A DNA stretch of 64,000 bases from Chryseobacterium sp. Lineage in GTDB: Bacteria; Bacteroidota; Bacteroidia; Flavobacteriales; Weeksellaceae. Every line of letters begins with the position of its first letter. Within the stretch, counting starts at the first letter, position 1. Made by a program: the position numbers and the translations under genes. Shown in pieces: positions 31,128 to 40,149 of the stretch. The notes beneath the pieces are model-generated. The model did not search any database, was not told where the DNA came from, and worked only from the letters and a program-made list of their open reading frames with translations. The stretch is taken from positions 434,001-498,000 of the forward strand of contig JAITUA010000013.1 in the NCBI GenBank assembly GCA_031286615.1, written 5' to 3'.

Positions 31128-32930
31128 ATGATGGAAACAAAATTTACAATTCTCCCAATCAAAGTTTTGCTGATAGCACTGCTCTTTACCTTTGGAAAAT
31201 TTTATTCACAAGCTAATAATGGCGCAGTAGGAATTAACACTACTACACCGAATGCTAATTCTGTTTTGGATGTTATCTCAGGAAACAATAACAAAGGAGT
31301 GCTGATTCCGCGGCTTACAGAAGCACAGAGAAATGCCATTGTAATTAATCAGTCCAATGATGACGGACTGACAATTTACAATACTACAGAAGATTGTTTT
31401 AATTACTGGAGTCTTGCTGATAACGAATGGAAAAGTGTCTGCGGACAAATGGGGAAAGCTGTTTTTACTGTAGATTGTTCTACTTCCAAAGCAATGGGAA
31501 GCTATGTAAAAGGAAAAGAGCTTACCAATTCTAATTATCTGAGTATTGCAGTCAATGTTACAAAAGTGGGTAACTACACTATTTCCGGAACTGCTCCAAA
31601 CGGGTATAACTTTTACGGAACTGGAGTGTTTTTGAATACAGGAACACAAACGATACAGATTCCCGGGCAGGGAACTCCTCAGAATATCCAGACAGATGAT
31701 GTATCACTTGAAGCCAATGGAACTTCTGTTACGTGTACTCCGGCGATTTCTATTACAGTATTAAGTCCTGCAGGAACATATACCATGAGTTGCGGAAGTG
31801 CAACAGTAAATGGCGTGTACAAAGTAGGGACTGCTCTTACGGCATCCAATACAATTACATTACCGGTAAATGTTTCAACACTGGGAAGTTATACCATTAC
31901 CTCCAATACTGTTGACGGAATATCTTTCAGTGGGTCAGGAACATTTACAGCTACAGGAAATCAGAATATAACATTAGGCGGAACGGGAACACCGTCTTCT
32001 ACATCAGTGAAGACAATGACTATTACTTCAGACAGCCAGGGAGGAGTATCTACAACATGTTCTGTAAATGTAGTGGTAGTAATTCCGAAGAAGACAGTAC
32101 TCCATATCGGTTTAGAAACAGCTTATGGCTATAGTGCTTACACCGGTCCTTCACGAAGTCTGATGGATGCCCCGACAAATTTTGGAACAACAGCCTCAAG
32201 TATTGTTAAATACGAAGGTTTTACCCATATATCTTTAGGAAACTCACCTTCATCAGCAGCTCTTCAGACAGCTCTTAATAATAAGCCTGATATAGTTGTC
32301 ATTGGTTATAACTATACCCCTAATGCTACAGATGCCGGTTATATTGCGTCCTATCTTAATAAAAAAGGAGTGGTAATTGCCATGACAGATGATACAGGTA
32401 CAGCGCAGAACTTATTCAGAGGAATATTCTCTGATCCTACAATTTCAGCATCTTATGGAGGCGGTGCAGGTTCTGTTTATGCTCTTACCAATTCTAATGA
32501 CCCTATCCTTAACGGACCTTTTGGAGATGTAAGAGGTAAAAACTGGGGTGAAGATGCCTCTACAACCGTAAATATTTCCGGATTGACTAGTGGATTTGTT
32601 CCTTACAGCTATGCACAGCCCATCAACAGTACAACTGCAAGAACAGGAATTTCGGGATTAAGAAATACCAGTTTAAACTTTATATGGTTTGGAGATGGTG
32701 GTTTTTTAAGTAATGAAAATGCGAATGGAAATCAATATGCAAGTAATACCATTGAACCTTTTGTAGCCCCAAGTTCGGGAGGATATTTCCCGGTTCAGAA
32801 ATCTTCTTACGGATATGCCGGAAACGGATATGTAACAGGGTCAATGCAGGTTCAGAATTCGATTCTTTTTGCCAATATGATTGCCTGGGCAATTAAACAG
32901 GCAGAATTCAGCGGAATAAACACACAATGA
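31128..32930 (+). CDS. Secreted multidomain protein, unknown function
   Basis: This 600-residue protein has a signal peptide (about 1-27, ending FYSQ). It then has the Bacteroidota surface-protein opening AVGINTTTPNANSVLDV and KGVLIPRLTEAQRNAI. Two similar beta-sandwich modules of about 100 residues follow (about 110-210 and 215-310), each with a pattern like VGNYTISGTAPNG and GTGVFLNTGTQTIQI. The C-terminal half (about 315-595) is a globular domain starting KKTVLHIGLETAYGYSAYTGPSRSLMDAP, with PDIVVIGYNYTP and GVVIAMTDDTG. It may have a class I glutamine-amidotransferase-like or ThuA-like fold, but I cannot prove this. No T9SS sorting domain is present. The promoter and the inverted repeat just upstream link it to the neighbouring regulators. 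Confidence 0.72.
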   Translation: MMETKFTILPIKVLLIALLFTFGKFYSQANNGAVGINTTTPNANSVLDVISGNNNKGVLIPRLTEAQRNAIVINQSNDDGLTIYNTTEDCFNYWSLADNEWKSVCGQMGKAVFTVDCSTSKAMGSYVKGKELTNSNYLSIAVNVTKVGNYTISGTAPNGYNFYGTGVFLNTGTQTIQIPGQGTPQNIQTDDVSLEANGTSVTCTPAISITVLSPAGTYTMSCGSATVNGVYKVGTALTASNTITLPVNVSTLGSYTITSNTVDGISFSGSGTFTATGNQNITLGGTGTPSSTSVKTMTITSDSQGGVSTTCSVNVVVVIPKKTVLHIGLETAYGYSAYTGPSRSLMDAPTNFGTTASSIVKYEGFTHISLGNSPSSAALQTALNNKPDIVVIGYNYTPNATDAGYIASYLNKKGVVIAMTDDTGTAQNLFRGIFSDPTISASYGGGAGSVYALTNSNDPILNGPFGDVRGKNWGEDASTTVNISGLTSGFVPYSYAQPINSTTARTGISGLRNTSLNFIWFGDGGFLSNENANGNQYASNTIEPFVAPSSGGYFPVQKSSYGYAGNGYVTGSMQVQNSILFANMIAWAIKQAEFSGINTQ

Positions 32931-32949
32931 TAAAGTTTTTTAAAGAGGG

Positions 32950-32982
32950 CTCCGGTACGATGATTCGTGCCGGAGTTTTTTA
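32950..32982 (+). terminator. Terminator of the secreted-protein gene
   Basis: A stem with the arms CTCCGGTACG and CGTGCCGGAG is followed by T. It touches the end of the convergent DUF1801 gene. Confidence 0.85.
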
Positions 32983-33327
32983 TTTTATATACTTTTTAAT
33001 CTCTTCTGTGAGGTTTAATATGAATTCTACGGGAAGATCTTCTTCAGGATCAATTAAGAGGATTTTAAACTTCTTTCTGCCATCCATAATCAGCTCCGGA
33101 TAATCCAGTTTGTCACCGTGGTAAAAACTGATATAGTGCTTCTTGTATTTTTTGCTGTAATAAAAATAACAAAGCATTTTCTTTTTGTACTTGATAAAAG
33201 GAAGCCCGAAACTGAATGTTTCTGTAATATTTTCCGGATCGGAAGCTAAAATAGAATCACGTAAAAATAAAAGAGTACTTCTTTCAGGCTCTTCGATTCT
33301 GTAGAAATACTCTTGTATGGGATTCAT
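32980..33327 (-). CDS. DUF1801 domain protein
   Basis: This 115-residue cytoplasmic protein fits DUF1801 (YdhG-like). It has the pattern NPIQEYFYRIEEPERSTLLFLRD at the start, then ITETFSFGLPFIKYKKKMLCYFYY and YISFYHGDKL, ending in VEFILNLTEEIKKYI. The structural family resembles the frataxin-like fold; no biochemical role is established. It lies 18 bp downstream of the ABC exporter gene on the same strand and may be co-transcribed with it. Confidence 0.82.
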   Translation of the reverse strand: MNPIQEYFYRIEEPERSTLLFLRDSILASDPENITETFSFGLPFIKYKKKMLCYFYYSKKYKKHYISFYHGDKLDYPELIMDGRKKFKILLIDPEEDLPVEFILNLTEEIKKYIK

Positions 33328-33345
33328 TTTATTTGAATTAAAATA

Positions 33346-35184
33346 TTAGTCGAAGTTTTGAAGTTCAACAAGTTTATTATACATTCCTTTTTTAGCGATC
33401 AGGTCATGATGTGTTCCCTGCTCTACAATATCACCTTTTTCCATCACTACGATCCAGTCTGCTTTCTGAATCGTTGAAAGACGGTGGGCAATTACCAGAG
33501 AAGTTCTGTTCTGCATCATTTTCTCCAGTGCATCCTGTACAAATCTTTCAGATTCCGTATCCAGTGCAGAGGTTGCTTCATCCAGAATCATAATGGGTGG
33601 GTTTTTCAATACAGCTCTCGCAATAGAAACTCTCTGCTTCTGACCTCCGGAAAGTTTACCTCCATCATCTCCGATATTGGAATCATACCCTTCAGGAAGT
33701 CTTGTGATAAATGAATCTGCATTGGCAATTTTTGCCGCGGCAATCACTTCTTCTCTGGTAGCATCAGGTTTACCCATCAGAATATTATTGTAAACAGAAT
33801 CGTTAAATAACACGGATTCCTGAGTTACCATACCTAGAAGCTTACGGTATTCATCTAATTTTAAATGTTTAATATTGGTGCCGTCAATCATGATTTCTCC
33901 TTCAGAAACATCATAGAATCTAGCTAAAAGATTGGCAATCGTTGTTTTACCACTTCCACTTTGTCCAACAAGAGCAACTGTTTTCCCTTTTGGAATAGAA
34001 AGTGAAAAGTTTTTAAGAATCGTATGATCTTTATCGTAGTAAAAACCAATATTATTAAACTCGATTGAACTATTTAATGTTGAGATAGAAACAGGATTTG
34101 CTATTTCATCAATTTTTACATCAGCATCCAGAATTGCCAATACTCTTTCAAGAGAAGCCTCTCCCTTCTGTACATTTGAAATTGACTGTGACAAACTTTT
34201 CACAGGGGGTAAAATTTGGAAGAAAATTCCAAGGAAAACCAAGAAATCAGCTGGTGAAATACTTTGTTCTACAATGATTTGTTTTCCACCGTACCAGGCA
34301 ATAATTAAGAACGTAACCGAACCTAAAAATTCGCTCATCGGGGATGCCAGTTCTTTTTTTCTACCTAATCTTATAGAACTGTTGATCCATCTCTGCATTG
34401 ACTGCATAAAACGGTTGTCCATTATTTTTTCGGCACTGAAAATCTTAATCACTTTTGTAGATTTCAATGTTTCATCTACAATCGAGAAAATAGTTCCCAT
34501 TTCATTTTGTGCTTCATGAGAGTCTTTTTTCAGGCTTTTTCCTATTAAAGCAATCATCGTTCCCATTACAGGCAATACCAGAAGTGAGAAAAGAGTCATC
34601 TCTGTACTTAAGAAGAAAAGAGTCACCAATGTACTTATCAGCATAAAAGGTGCATTGATTAATTCCACTAAACTTCCTAAGATATTACCTTCAACTTCAC
34701 CCACGTCATTTGACATACGGGACATCAGATCTCCCTTTCTGCTTTCTGTAAAAAAGGAAACAGGTAAAGCAAGAATCTTTCTATACATCGCTCCGCGAAG
34801 GTCTTTCGTAACGCCTACACGATAATTGATCAGTAAAAACGAACCCAAATATCTGAAAAGGTTTCTCAGTAAAAACATAAAAGCCGTTATTACGCAAAGC
34901 CATGCCAAAACGTTAAGGGCTCCATGCTCAGTTACTAAAGTCTGAACATAATAATTGGCATATTCTTTTGCATAAGAGAAAAAATCTAAAATCTCTCCCG
35001 AATAAACAGGAGGATGGCTGTATTTTTTGGCCTCAATGGTTCCGAAAAGCATTCCCAAAACCGGTAGAATAGTCCCTAAGGAAGCAATCTGAAATACAGA
35101 ATACATAAGGTTGAAAAACAAACTTCCGTAGATGTATTTTTGGTGAGGTCTTGCGAACTTCAGTATTTTAATATATTGGTTCAT
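33346..35184 (-). CDS. MsbA-like ABC exporter (fused membrane and ATPase domains)
   Basis: This 612-residue half-transporter has a six-helix type I exporter domain (about 1-335). The nucleotide-binding domain carries Walker A GQSGSGKT, the signature LSGGQKQR, Walker B IMILDEAT and the switch His in AHRLST. The family flips lipids, including lipid A-core, or exports drugs and peptides. MsbA-like lipid flipping is the most likely role, but drug export cannot be excluded. It would work as a homodimer in the inner membrane. DUF1801 follows. Confidence 0.9.
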   Translation of the reverse strand: MNQYIKILKFARPHQKYIYGSLFFNLMYSVFQIASLGTILPVLGMLFGTIEAKKYSHPPVYSGEILDFFSYAKEYANYYVQTLVTEHGALNVLAWLCVITAFMFLLRNLFRYLGSFLLINYRVGVTKDLRGAMYRKILALPVSFFTESRKGDLMSRMSNDVGEVEGNILGSLVELINAPFMLISTLVTLFFLSTEMTLFSLLVLPVMGTMIALIGKSLKKDSHEAQNEMGTIFSIVDETLKSTKVIKIFSAEKIMDNRFMQSMQRWINSSIRLGRKKELASPMSEFLGSVTFLIIAWYGGKQIIVEQSISPADFLVFLGIFFQILPPVKSLSQSISNVQKGEASLERVLAILDADVKIDEIANPVSISTLNSSIEFNNIGFYYDKDHTILKNFSLSIPKGKTVALVGQSGSGKTTIANLLARFYDVSEGEIMIDGTNIKHLKLDEYRKLLGMVTQESVLFNDSVYNNILMGKPDATREEVIAAAKIANADSFITRLPEGYDSNIGDDGGKLSGGQKQRVSIARAVLKNPPIMILDEATSALDTESERFVQDALEKMMQNRTSLVIAHRLSTIQKADWIVVMEKGDIVEQGTHHDLIAKKGMYNKLVELQNFD

Positions 35185-35366
35185 TCAATGAAAAAATTGG
35201 ATAGCAAAATTACGTAAAATTAAAAGATAAGACGTTCTTAATCCTGTTTTACTTTAATGGATATGTTCCAAAAAATGTCTTTTTGTTACAACTCAGGAGT
35301 ATTGTACTTTATTTTTTATTAAATAATCTAAATATTAAAAGATAAAATGCTGTGGCTGCTTAACAA

Positions 35367-35391
35367 AAGAACCGCTAAAACAGCGGTTCTT
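35367..35391 (-). terminator. Terminator of the M28 peptidase gene
   Basis: A hairpin with the arms AAGAACCGCT and AGCGGTTCTT lies 16 bases past the peptidase stop. On the minus strand it is followed by TTTGTT. Confidence 0.78.
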
Positions 35392-35406
35392 AATATGGTA
35401 GTTTAA

Positions 35407-36327
35407 TTAAATTTTTACCTGATCGTTATACTTCGGAGTAAAATTTTTAGGATTCAGTTTATCCAGAGTTTTTCCAAAGTTATTGATGATCTGTGTCATA
35501 TTATCAAAATCTACGATGTTGATATCATCATTCTCGTGGTGATAATGAGAGGCTTTCGTCATATCAACAGTAGAGAATGAGTGGGCAATGATTTTCTTTT
35601 TTACAAAGCTGACATTGTCTGAACGATAGAACAACTGTTGTTTTGCATATGGATCTGCATTTATTTTTAATCCGTTCACTGCATTTTGATTGAAAAGCTC
35701 ATCAAGATCTGAGAAGCCGTCTCCCGTCATATATAATGCATTTTTTCCCCATTGCGATTCTGTAGCTACCATTTCAAAATTGAAAAGGGCAGTCATCTTA
35801 TTATAGATAGGGTCCAGATTTTTGTCCGTTGAAATTGCTCTCGAACCCAGCATTCCTTTTTCTTCTCCATTGAAAGCCATGAAAACCATTGAGAATTCAG
35901 GTTTCTTGTTTTTAAAATAGTCGGCAATACCTACCAGAGTCGTAATTCCGCTGGCATCATCATCTGCTCCGTTATAAATGTTGTCACCACTTTTATCACT
36001 GGTTCCGATATGATCAAAATGCCCTGAAAATCCAAGATATTGATCTGTTTTTCCCTTTTTGATACCGCAGACATTGTATACTGTTTTCCCGTTATAATCA
36101 AAAGGTACCAGATAAGATTTTCCGGTACAGTATTCCAGATTATTTTCTTTGAAGAGCTTAGCAATGTAGTTGGCAGCATTTTCATTTTCCTGAGTTCCGA
36201 TTTCGCGGCCCTTCATTTCGTCTGAAGCAAGAGTGGAAAGAACTGTTTTTACTTTTTCTTTGGAAACTTCCTGTGCAAAAGTAACAATAGAGAATAGTGA
36301 TAAAGTAAGGTATGTTAGCTTTTTCAT
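35407..36327 (-). CDS. Secreted M28 family zinc peptidase
   Basis: This 306-residue protein has a signal peptide (about 1-18, ending TFAQ). The M28 core shows SGHFDHIGTS (first zinc His), YNGADDDASG (bridging Asp), MAFNGEEKGMLGSRA (Glu pair), and FEMVATE and HHENDDI (later ligands). The family removes N-terminal amino acids or acts as a carboxypeptidase. The short length and GxADDxASG motif fit bacterial aminopeptidase-like M28 proteins. No T9SS tail is present, so a periplasmic location is likely. It stands alone. Confidence 0.88.
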   Translation of the reverse strand: MKKLTYLTLSLFSIVTFAQEVSKEKVKTVLSTLASDEMKGREIGTQENENAANYIAKLFKENNLEYCTGKSYLVPFDYNGKTVYNVCGIKKGKTDQYLGFSGHFDHIGTSDKSGDNIYNGADDDASGITTLVGIADYFKNKKPEFSMVFMAFNGEEKGMLGSRAISTDKNLDPIYNKMTALFNFEMVATESQWGKNALYMTGDGFSDLDELFNQNAVNGLKINADPYAKQQLFYRSDNVSFVKKKIIAHSFSTVDMTKASHYHHENDDINIVDFDNMTQIINNFGKTLDKLNPKNFTPKYNDQVKI

Positions 36328-36403
36328 TGTCTTTTATTAAAAGTTATATGATCTGTCGTGGTTTTGATCAAAAAGTTGCATTGAATTTACAGAATATATG
36401 GTA

Positions 36404-36436
36404 AATAAAAAAACAGCTCCTTATAAAGAAGCTGTT
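36404..36436 (-). terminator. Terminator of the DUF4293 gene
   Basis: The arms AACAGCT and AGCTGTT with an inner CTT/AAG pairing are followed on the minus strand by T. Confidence 0.75.
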
Positions 36437-36460
36437 CTCACTCAAAAAATCGTTGTAAGG

Positions 36461-36850
36461 TTATCGAAGTCTGTCTACAGATTTTACGAGCCTCTCATCT
36501 TTACGGATATAGATGTTTGCAATAAGCAGACATATTACCGCAATCAATGGGAAAATTGGCTCAATACCCTTCTCAGGAATCTGAATTCCTCCGGATAAGT
36601 TGAGTAACCAGTACACCAATACACCAATCAACAAAACGTTTATAATGATGCTGATGGTATTCAGCAAAATTTGTCTTTTTCTGTTTTTGAAACTAAAAAT
36701 ACTTAATGCTCCAATGATTACAAGCACTATACTGCCAATATTAAGCAAAGGAATACTGTCTGAAATGACAACATCCTGTCCTGTTATAAAAAGGAAAACA
36801 GCAGCTAAAACTGCTAATAACGTCCATATAGTTTGTATTCTCTGTAGCAT
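36461..36850 (-). CDS. DUF4293 membrane protein
   Basis: This 129-residue protein begins MLQRIQTIWTLLAVLAAVFLFI, the usual DUF4293 start. It has four transmembrane helices (about 6-23, 35-52, 60-83 and 97-113) and ends with a charged tail (DERLVKSVDRLR). Its function is unknown. In Flavobacteriia it is usually divergent from rho, as here. Its promoter interlocks with that of rho. Confidence 0.85.
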   Translation of the reverse strand: MLQRIQTIWTLLAVLAAVFLFITGQDVVISDSIPLLNIGSIVLVIIGALSIFSFKNRKRQILLNTISIIINVLLIGVLVYWLLNLSGGIQIPEKGIEPIFPLIAVICLLIANIYIRKDERLVKSVDRLR

Positions 36851-36867
36851 TGAATATTAAATTCTTG

Positions 36868-36897
36868 GCAAAAATAACATAAATTTTGCACAATTCA
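36868..36897 (-). promoter_or_regulatory. Promoter of the DUF4293 gene
   Basis: On the minus strand, TTG (36897-36895) and TATTTTTG (36875-36868) with a 19-base spacer match the consensus. The ATG at 36850 follows after 17 bases. Confidence 0.65.
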
Positions 36898-36915
36898 AAA
36901 ATAAGTGTAGATTTG
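36885..36915 (+). promoter_or_regulatory. Promoter of rho
   Basis: TTG (36885-36887) and TAGATTTG (36908-36915) with a 20-base spacer match the consensus. About 72 bases of leader precede the ATG at 36994. It overlaps the divergent DUF4293 promoter. Confidence 0.65.
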
Positions 36916-36993
36916 CATTATACAATGTACTTGAAAACAAAAGTCACCGGACTTACTTTTCTTACTCACAATTAATTACATTTTTACATAAAT

Positions 36994-38820
36994 ATGTTTA
37001 ACATAGAAACGTTAAGGTCAAAATCCGTAACGGAACTGACTAAAATCTTAAAAGATTTGGGCGTTAAAGTTGCAAGAACCAGCAATGAAAATGACAAGAT
37101 CTTTGCTATTCTTGACTTTCAGGCTTCTAACCCTAAAGTTGCAAAAGATTATTTCAACGCCACAGAAACTACCAGTATAAATACTGAAGAGGCTCCAGCA
37201 GAAAAACCTGCTAAAGCCCCGGTAAGAAAAGCTGCTCCGAAAAAACCGGCAGCAAAACCAAAAGCCAATACAAAAGCTCCGGAAGAACCTAAAATAGAGG
37301 AAAAAGTAGAAGAAAAGGTACCGGCTCCTGAAGAAATAAAACAGGAAGAACCTAAAGCAGAAGTATCAGCAGCGGCGCCCACAGAAGATGTATCAGCCGC
37401 AACTCAAGCTAAAAAGAAAAGAAAAAGAGTTTCTACCAATACAGGTAACGCAGAAGTATCTCAGGAAAAAACAGAAGCTCCAAAAAACACAGAATCTCAA
37501 GAGCCTGCTCAGGCTGAAGAAAAGCCGAACAATCCCCCTCAACAACAGGCTAACAGACCTCAAAAAGGACACAACCATCCACAGAACAGTGGAAACCAAC
37601 ATAAAAATCAAAACCAAAACCAGCACCATCAAAACCAAAATCAGAATCAAAACAGACATTCTGAGAAGGCAGAGGAGCAGCATGACCATAAAAAAGAATT
37701 TAATTTCGATGGATTGGTAAGTATTGAAGGGGTTTTGGAAATATTACCGGATAACTACGGATTTTTACGTTCCTCAGATTTCAGTTACATCTCTTCTCCT
37801 GATGATGTGTATGTATCTACAGCACAGATTAGAAATTATGGTTTAAAAACCGGAGATACTGTAAAAGGAATTGTAAGACTTCCAAAAGAAGGAGAGAAAT
37901 ATTTTTCATTATTAAAGCCTACAGAAGTTAACGGACGTGATCTTGCGTTCATTAAAGACCGTGTAGCTTTTGAATATCTTACGCCGCTTTTCCCTGAAGA
38001 GAAATTTAATCTTGCAGGAAGCGAATCTACGGTTTCTACAAGAATTGTAGATTTATTCGCACCTATTGGAAAAGGACAGAGAGCAATGATCGTTGCACAG
38101 CCTAAAACAGGTAAGACGATGTTGCTGAAAGATATTGCAAACTCTATAGCTGCCAACCACCCGGAAGTATACATGATGGTTCTTTTGATTGATGAACGTC
38201 CGGAAGAGGTTACTGATATGGAAAGAAGTGTAAATGCAGAAGTTATTGCTTCTACATTTGACGAAGCAGCTGAAAAACATGTGAAAGTAGCTAATCTTGT
38301 TCTTGCGAAAGCACAGAGAATGGTTGAGTGCGGACATGATGTTGTTATCTTACTGGATTCAATCACGAGATTGGCAAGAGCATACAACACCGTTACTCCT
38401 GCATCAGGTAAGGTTCTTTCTGGTGGGGTAGATGCCAATGCACTTCACAAGCCGAAAAGATTCTTTGGAGCAGCAAGAAAAATCGAAGGAGGAGGATCTC
38501 TTACGATCATTGCAACCGCACTTATTGATACAGGTTCTAAAATGGATGAAGTGATTTTTGAAGAATTTAAAGGTACAGGTAACATGGAACTTCAGTTAGA
38601 CAGAAAAATTGCTAACAGAAGAATTTATCCTGCTATCGACCTAATCTCTTCAAGCACCCGTAGAGATGATCTTCTTCTTGATGAAGTAACTTCTCAGAGA
38701 ATGTGGATCTTCAGAAAATACCTTTCTGAAATGAATCCTGTGGAGGCAATGGAATTTGTAAATAAAAACATTAAAGGAACTCTTAATAACGAAGAATTCC
38801 TGATGTCTATGAATAAATAA
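36994..38820 (+). CDS. rho: Transcription termination factor Rho with long disordered insert
   Basis: This 608-residue protein has the Rho N-terminal helix bundle (1-45, beginning [19 protein letters not shown]). A long insert follows (about 50-240), first Ala/Pro/Lys/Glu-rich and then Asn/Gln/His-rich ([19 protein letters not shown]). Next comes the RNA-binding cold-shock-like domain (about 243-320, [14 protein letters not shown]). The ATPase has the P-loop [10 protein letters not shown] (about 368-377), Walker [17 protein letters not shown] and the Q/R-loop region. Rho ends transcription at C-rich sites. By published work on Bacteroides thetaiotaomicron, the insert in Bacteroidota Rho can drive phase separation; that is not shown here. 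The promoter interlocks with the divergent DUF4293 promoter. Confidence 0.95.
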   Translation: MFNIETLRSKSVTELTKILKDLGVKVARTSNENDKIFAILDFQASNPKVAKDYFNATETTSINTEEAPAEKPAKAPVRKAAPKKPAAKPKANTKAPEEPKIEEKVEEKVPAPEEIKQEEPKAEVSAAAPTEDVSAATQAKKKRKRVSTNTGNAEVSQEKTEAPKNTESQEPAQAEEKPNNPPQQQANRPQKGHNHPQNSGNQHKNQNQNQHHQNQNQNQNRHSEKAEEQHDHKKEFNFDGLVSIEGVLEILPDNYGFLRSSDFSYISSPDDVYVSTAQIRNYGLKTGDTVKGIVRLPKEGEKYFSLLKPTEVNGRDLAFIKDRVAFEYLTPLFPEEKFNLAGSESTVSTRIVDLFAPIGKGQRAMIVAQPKTGKTMLLKDIANSIAANHPEVYMMVLLIDERPEEVTDMERSVNAEVIASTFDEAAEKHVKVANLVLAKAQRMVECGHDVVILLDSITRLARAYNTVTPASGKVLSGGVDANALHKPKRFFGAARKIEGGGSLTIIATALIDTGSKMDEVIFEEFKGTGNMELQLDRKIANRRIYPAIDLISSSTRRDDLLLDEVTSQRMWIFRKYLSEMNPVEAMEFVNKNIKGTLNNEEFLMSMNK

Positions 38821-38838
38821 ATTTAATTATTGTTAAAT

Positions 38839-38872
38839 AAAAAGCACGGGCCAATGGGTTCGTGCTTTTTGT
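38839..38872 (+). terminator. Terminator of rho
   Basis: The 10-bp arms AAAAAGCACG and CGTGCTTTTT are followed by GTTGTT. Downstream of rho this is a typical intrinsic terminator. Confidence 0.82.
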
Positions 38873-38957
38873 TGTTATGTGGATAAATATTTTAAAACGT
38901 AATTCATTCTAAATCAATATATCAATGTTAAAGATTTATTAAAGTAATCTTCAATCC

Positions 38958-38988
38958 TTGATAATCCCTTAAATATTGGCTAATTTTG
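38958..38988 (+). promoter_or_regulatory. Promoter of the superoxide dismutase gene
   Basis: TTG (38958-38960) and TAATTTTG (38981-38988) with a 20-base spacer match the Bacteroidota consensus well. The ATG at 39014 lies 25 bases on. Confidence 0.7.
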
Positions 38989-39013
38989 GAATATAACATT
39001 AAAAATAAAGATT

Positions 39014-39610
39014 ATGTCATTTGAATTACCAAAATTAGGATATGCATATGATGCATTAGAGCCAACTATTGATGCAAGAACTATGGAAATCCACCATACA
39101 AAACACCACCAGGCATATATTGACAATTTAAATAAAGCAATTGAAGGAACTGAACTAGCAGGAAAAACTATCGAAGAGATCTGCCAGACAGGAACTGATA
39201 AACCAGCGGTAAGAAATAACGGAGGAGGTCACTTCAACCATTCATTATTCTGGGAAATTTTAACTCCAGGGGGAAGTAAAGAGCCTGTAGGAAATGTAAA
39301 AGCTGCTATCGAAAATTATGGAGGTCTTGAGAAATTCAAAACTGACTTTTCTGAGGCTGCTAAAACAAGATTCGGTTCAGGATGGGCTTGGTTAGTGAAA
39401 AATGCTGACGGTTCTGTATCTGTTTCTTCTACCCCAAATCAGGACAACCCATTAATGCCTGTAGCAGACGTTAAAGGAACTCCGGTTTTAGGATTAGATG
39501 TTTGGGAGCATGCTTATTATCTAAACTACCAAAACAGAAGACCTGACTATGTTTCTGCATTCTTTGAAGTAGTAAACTGGGATAAAGTAGAGGAATTATT
39601 TAATAAATAA
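39014..39610 (+). CDS. Superoxide dismutase, Fe/Mn family (Mn-type features)
   Basis: This 198-residue enzyme shows all four metal ligands: His27 (MEIHHTKHH), His77 (NHSLFW), Asp163 and His167 (DVWEHAYY). Gln144 in TPNQDNP together with Gly at the position before the second ligand (GGGHFNH) favours manganese, though cambialistic use is possible. It converts superoxide to hydrogen peroxide in the cytoplasm. The gene has its own promoter and terminator, so it is monocistronic. Confidence 0.95.
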   Translation: MSFELPKLGYAYDALEPTIDARTMEIHHTKHHQAYIDNLNKAIEGTELAGKTIEEICQTGTDKPAVRNNGGGHFNHSLFWEILTPGGSKEPVGNVKAAIENYGGLEKFKTDFSEAAKTRFGSGWAWLVKNADGSVSVSSTPNQDNPLMPVADVKGTPVLGLDVWEHAYYLNYQNRRPDYVSAFFEVVNWDKVEELFNK

Positions 39611-39631
39611 TTTTCAATCTATTATAAAAAT

Positions 39632-39661
39632 AAAAAGGTTCAGAATTTCTGAACCTTTTTT
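39632..39661 (+). terminator. Terminator of the superoxide dismutase gene
   Basis: A near-perfect stem with the arms AAAAAGGTTCAGA and TCTGAACCTTTTT faces the convergent DUF6146 gene and can serve both. Confidence 0.85.
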
Positions 39662-39678
39662 ATTGAATGTTATTGTAA

Positions 39679-40098
39679 CTACCTTATGGCATCGCTTCCG
39701 GATAAACCATTCATTCTCAGTTTGTATTTCCAGCTTACATACACGAAAACCTGGTATAATTTATATTCAAACTTGATCCCATAATTTTCCTGCGGATCAT
39801 AATCTATTCCGGATTCTATAATATTTCTGTACCTGCCGGAGTTATAATAGCTGTTCCATTCATTGACCAGGAATGTATTTTTTGTTTTCAGATAAGATTC
39901 TGTATATTGGCTGATGGGTTTGGCAACAGCACTCAAAAAATAATCGAATTGCGTATCAATAACCGTAAGATCCCATTCTCCGTCTTCATTTTTAGAAGGC
40001 TTCATTTCATGTTGCTCTTTATCTTTATTTGGTTTTTCCTGAGAAAAGCAGCTGTAAGGTATTAATGCTATCAATACCAATAAAATAATATTTTTCAT
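39679..40098 (-). CDS. DUF6146 family protein
   Basis: The start is placed at the ATG at 40098. The longer frame to 40131 adds residues before a clear signal sequence (MKNIILLVLIALIPYSCFSQ) and runs into the preceding terminator. The 139-residue product has the DUF6146 core EWDLTVIDTQFDYFLSAVAKPISQYTESYLKTKN, then VNEWNSYYNSGRY and FEYKLYQVFVYVSWKYKLRM. The PYSC sequence could also serve as a weak lipobox. Its function is unknown. It follows the secreted endonuclease-like gene, separated by a terminator hairpin. Confidence 0.75.
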   Translation of the reverse strand: MKNIILLVLIALIPYSCFSQEKPNKDKEQHEMKPSKNEDGEWDLTVIDTQFDYFLSAVAKPISQYTESYLKTKNTFLVNEWNSYYNSGRYRNIIESGIDYDPQENYGIKFEYKLYQVFVYVSWKYKLRMNGLSGSDAIR

Positions 40099-40116
40099 GA
40101 TGTAGGTATTTACATA

Positions 40117-40141
40117 AAAAAAGCACTCCAATAAGAGTGCC
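40117..40141 (-). terminator. Terminator between the EEP and DUF6146 genes
   Basis: The arms GCACTC (40123-40128) and GAGTGC (40135-40140) are followed on the minus strand by a T run. It reduces expression of DUF6146 from the upstream gene. Confidence 0.75.
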
Positions 40142-40149
40142 TAACTTTT

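Noticed and set aside
37393-37689. Open frame on the minus strand of the rho low-complexity region
   Set aside because: The Leu/Val/Met-rich translation is a by-product of the repetitive Asn/Gln/Lys codons of rho on the other strand.
37836-38438. 200-codon open frame antisense to the rho ATPase domain
   Set aside because: The rho reading frame explains the sequence. The antisense product has no family features.
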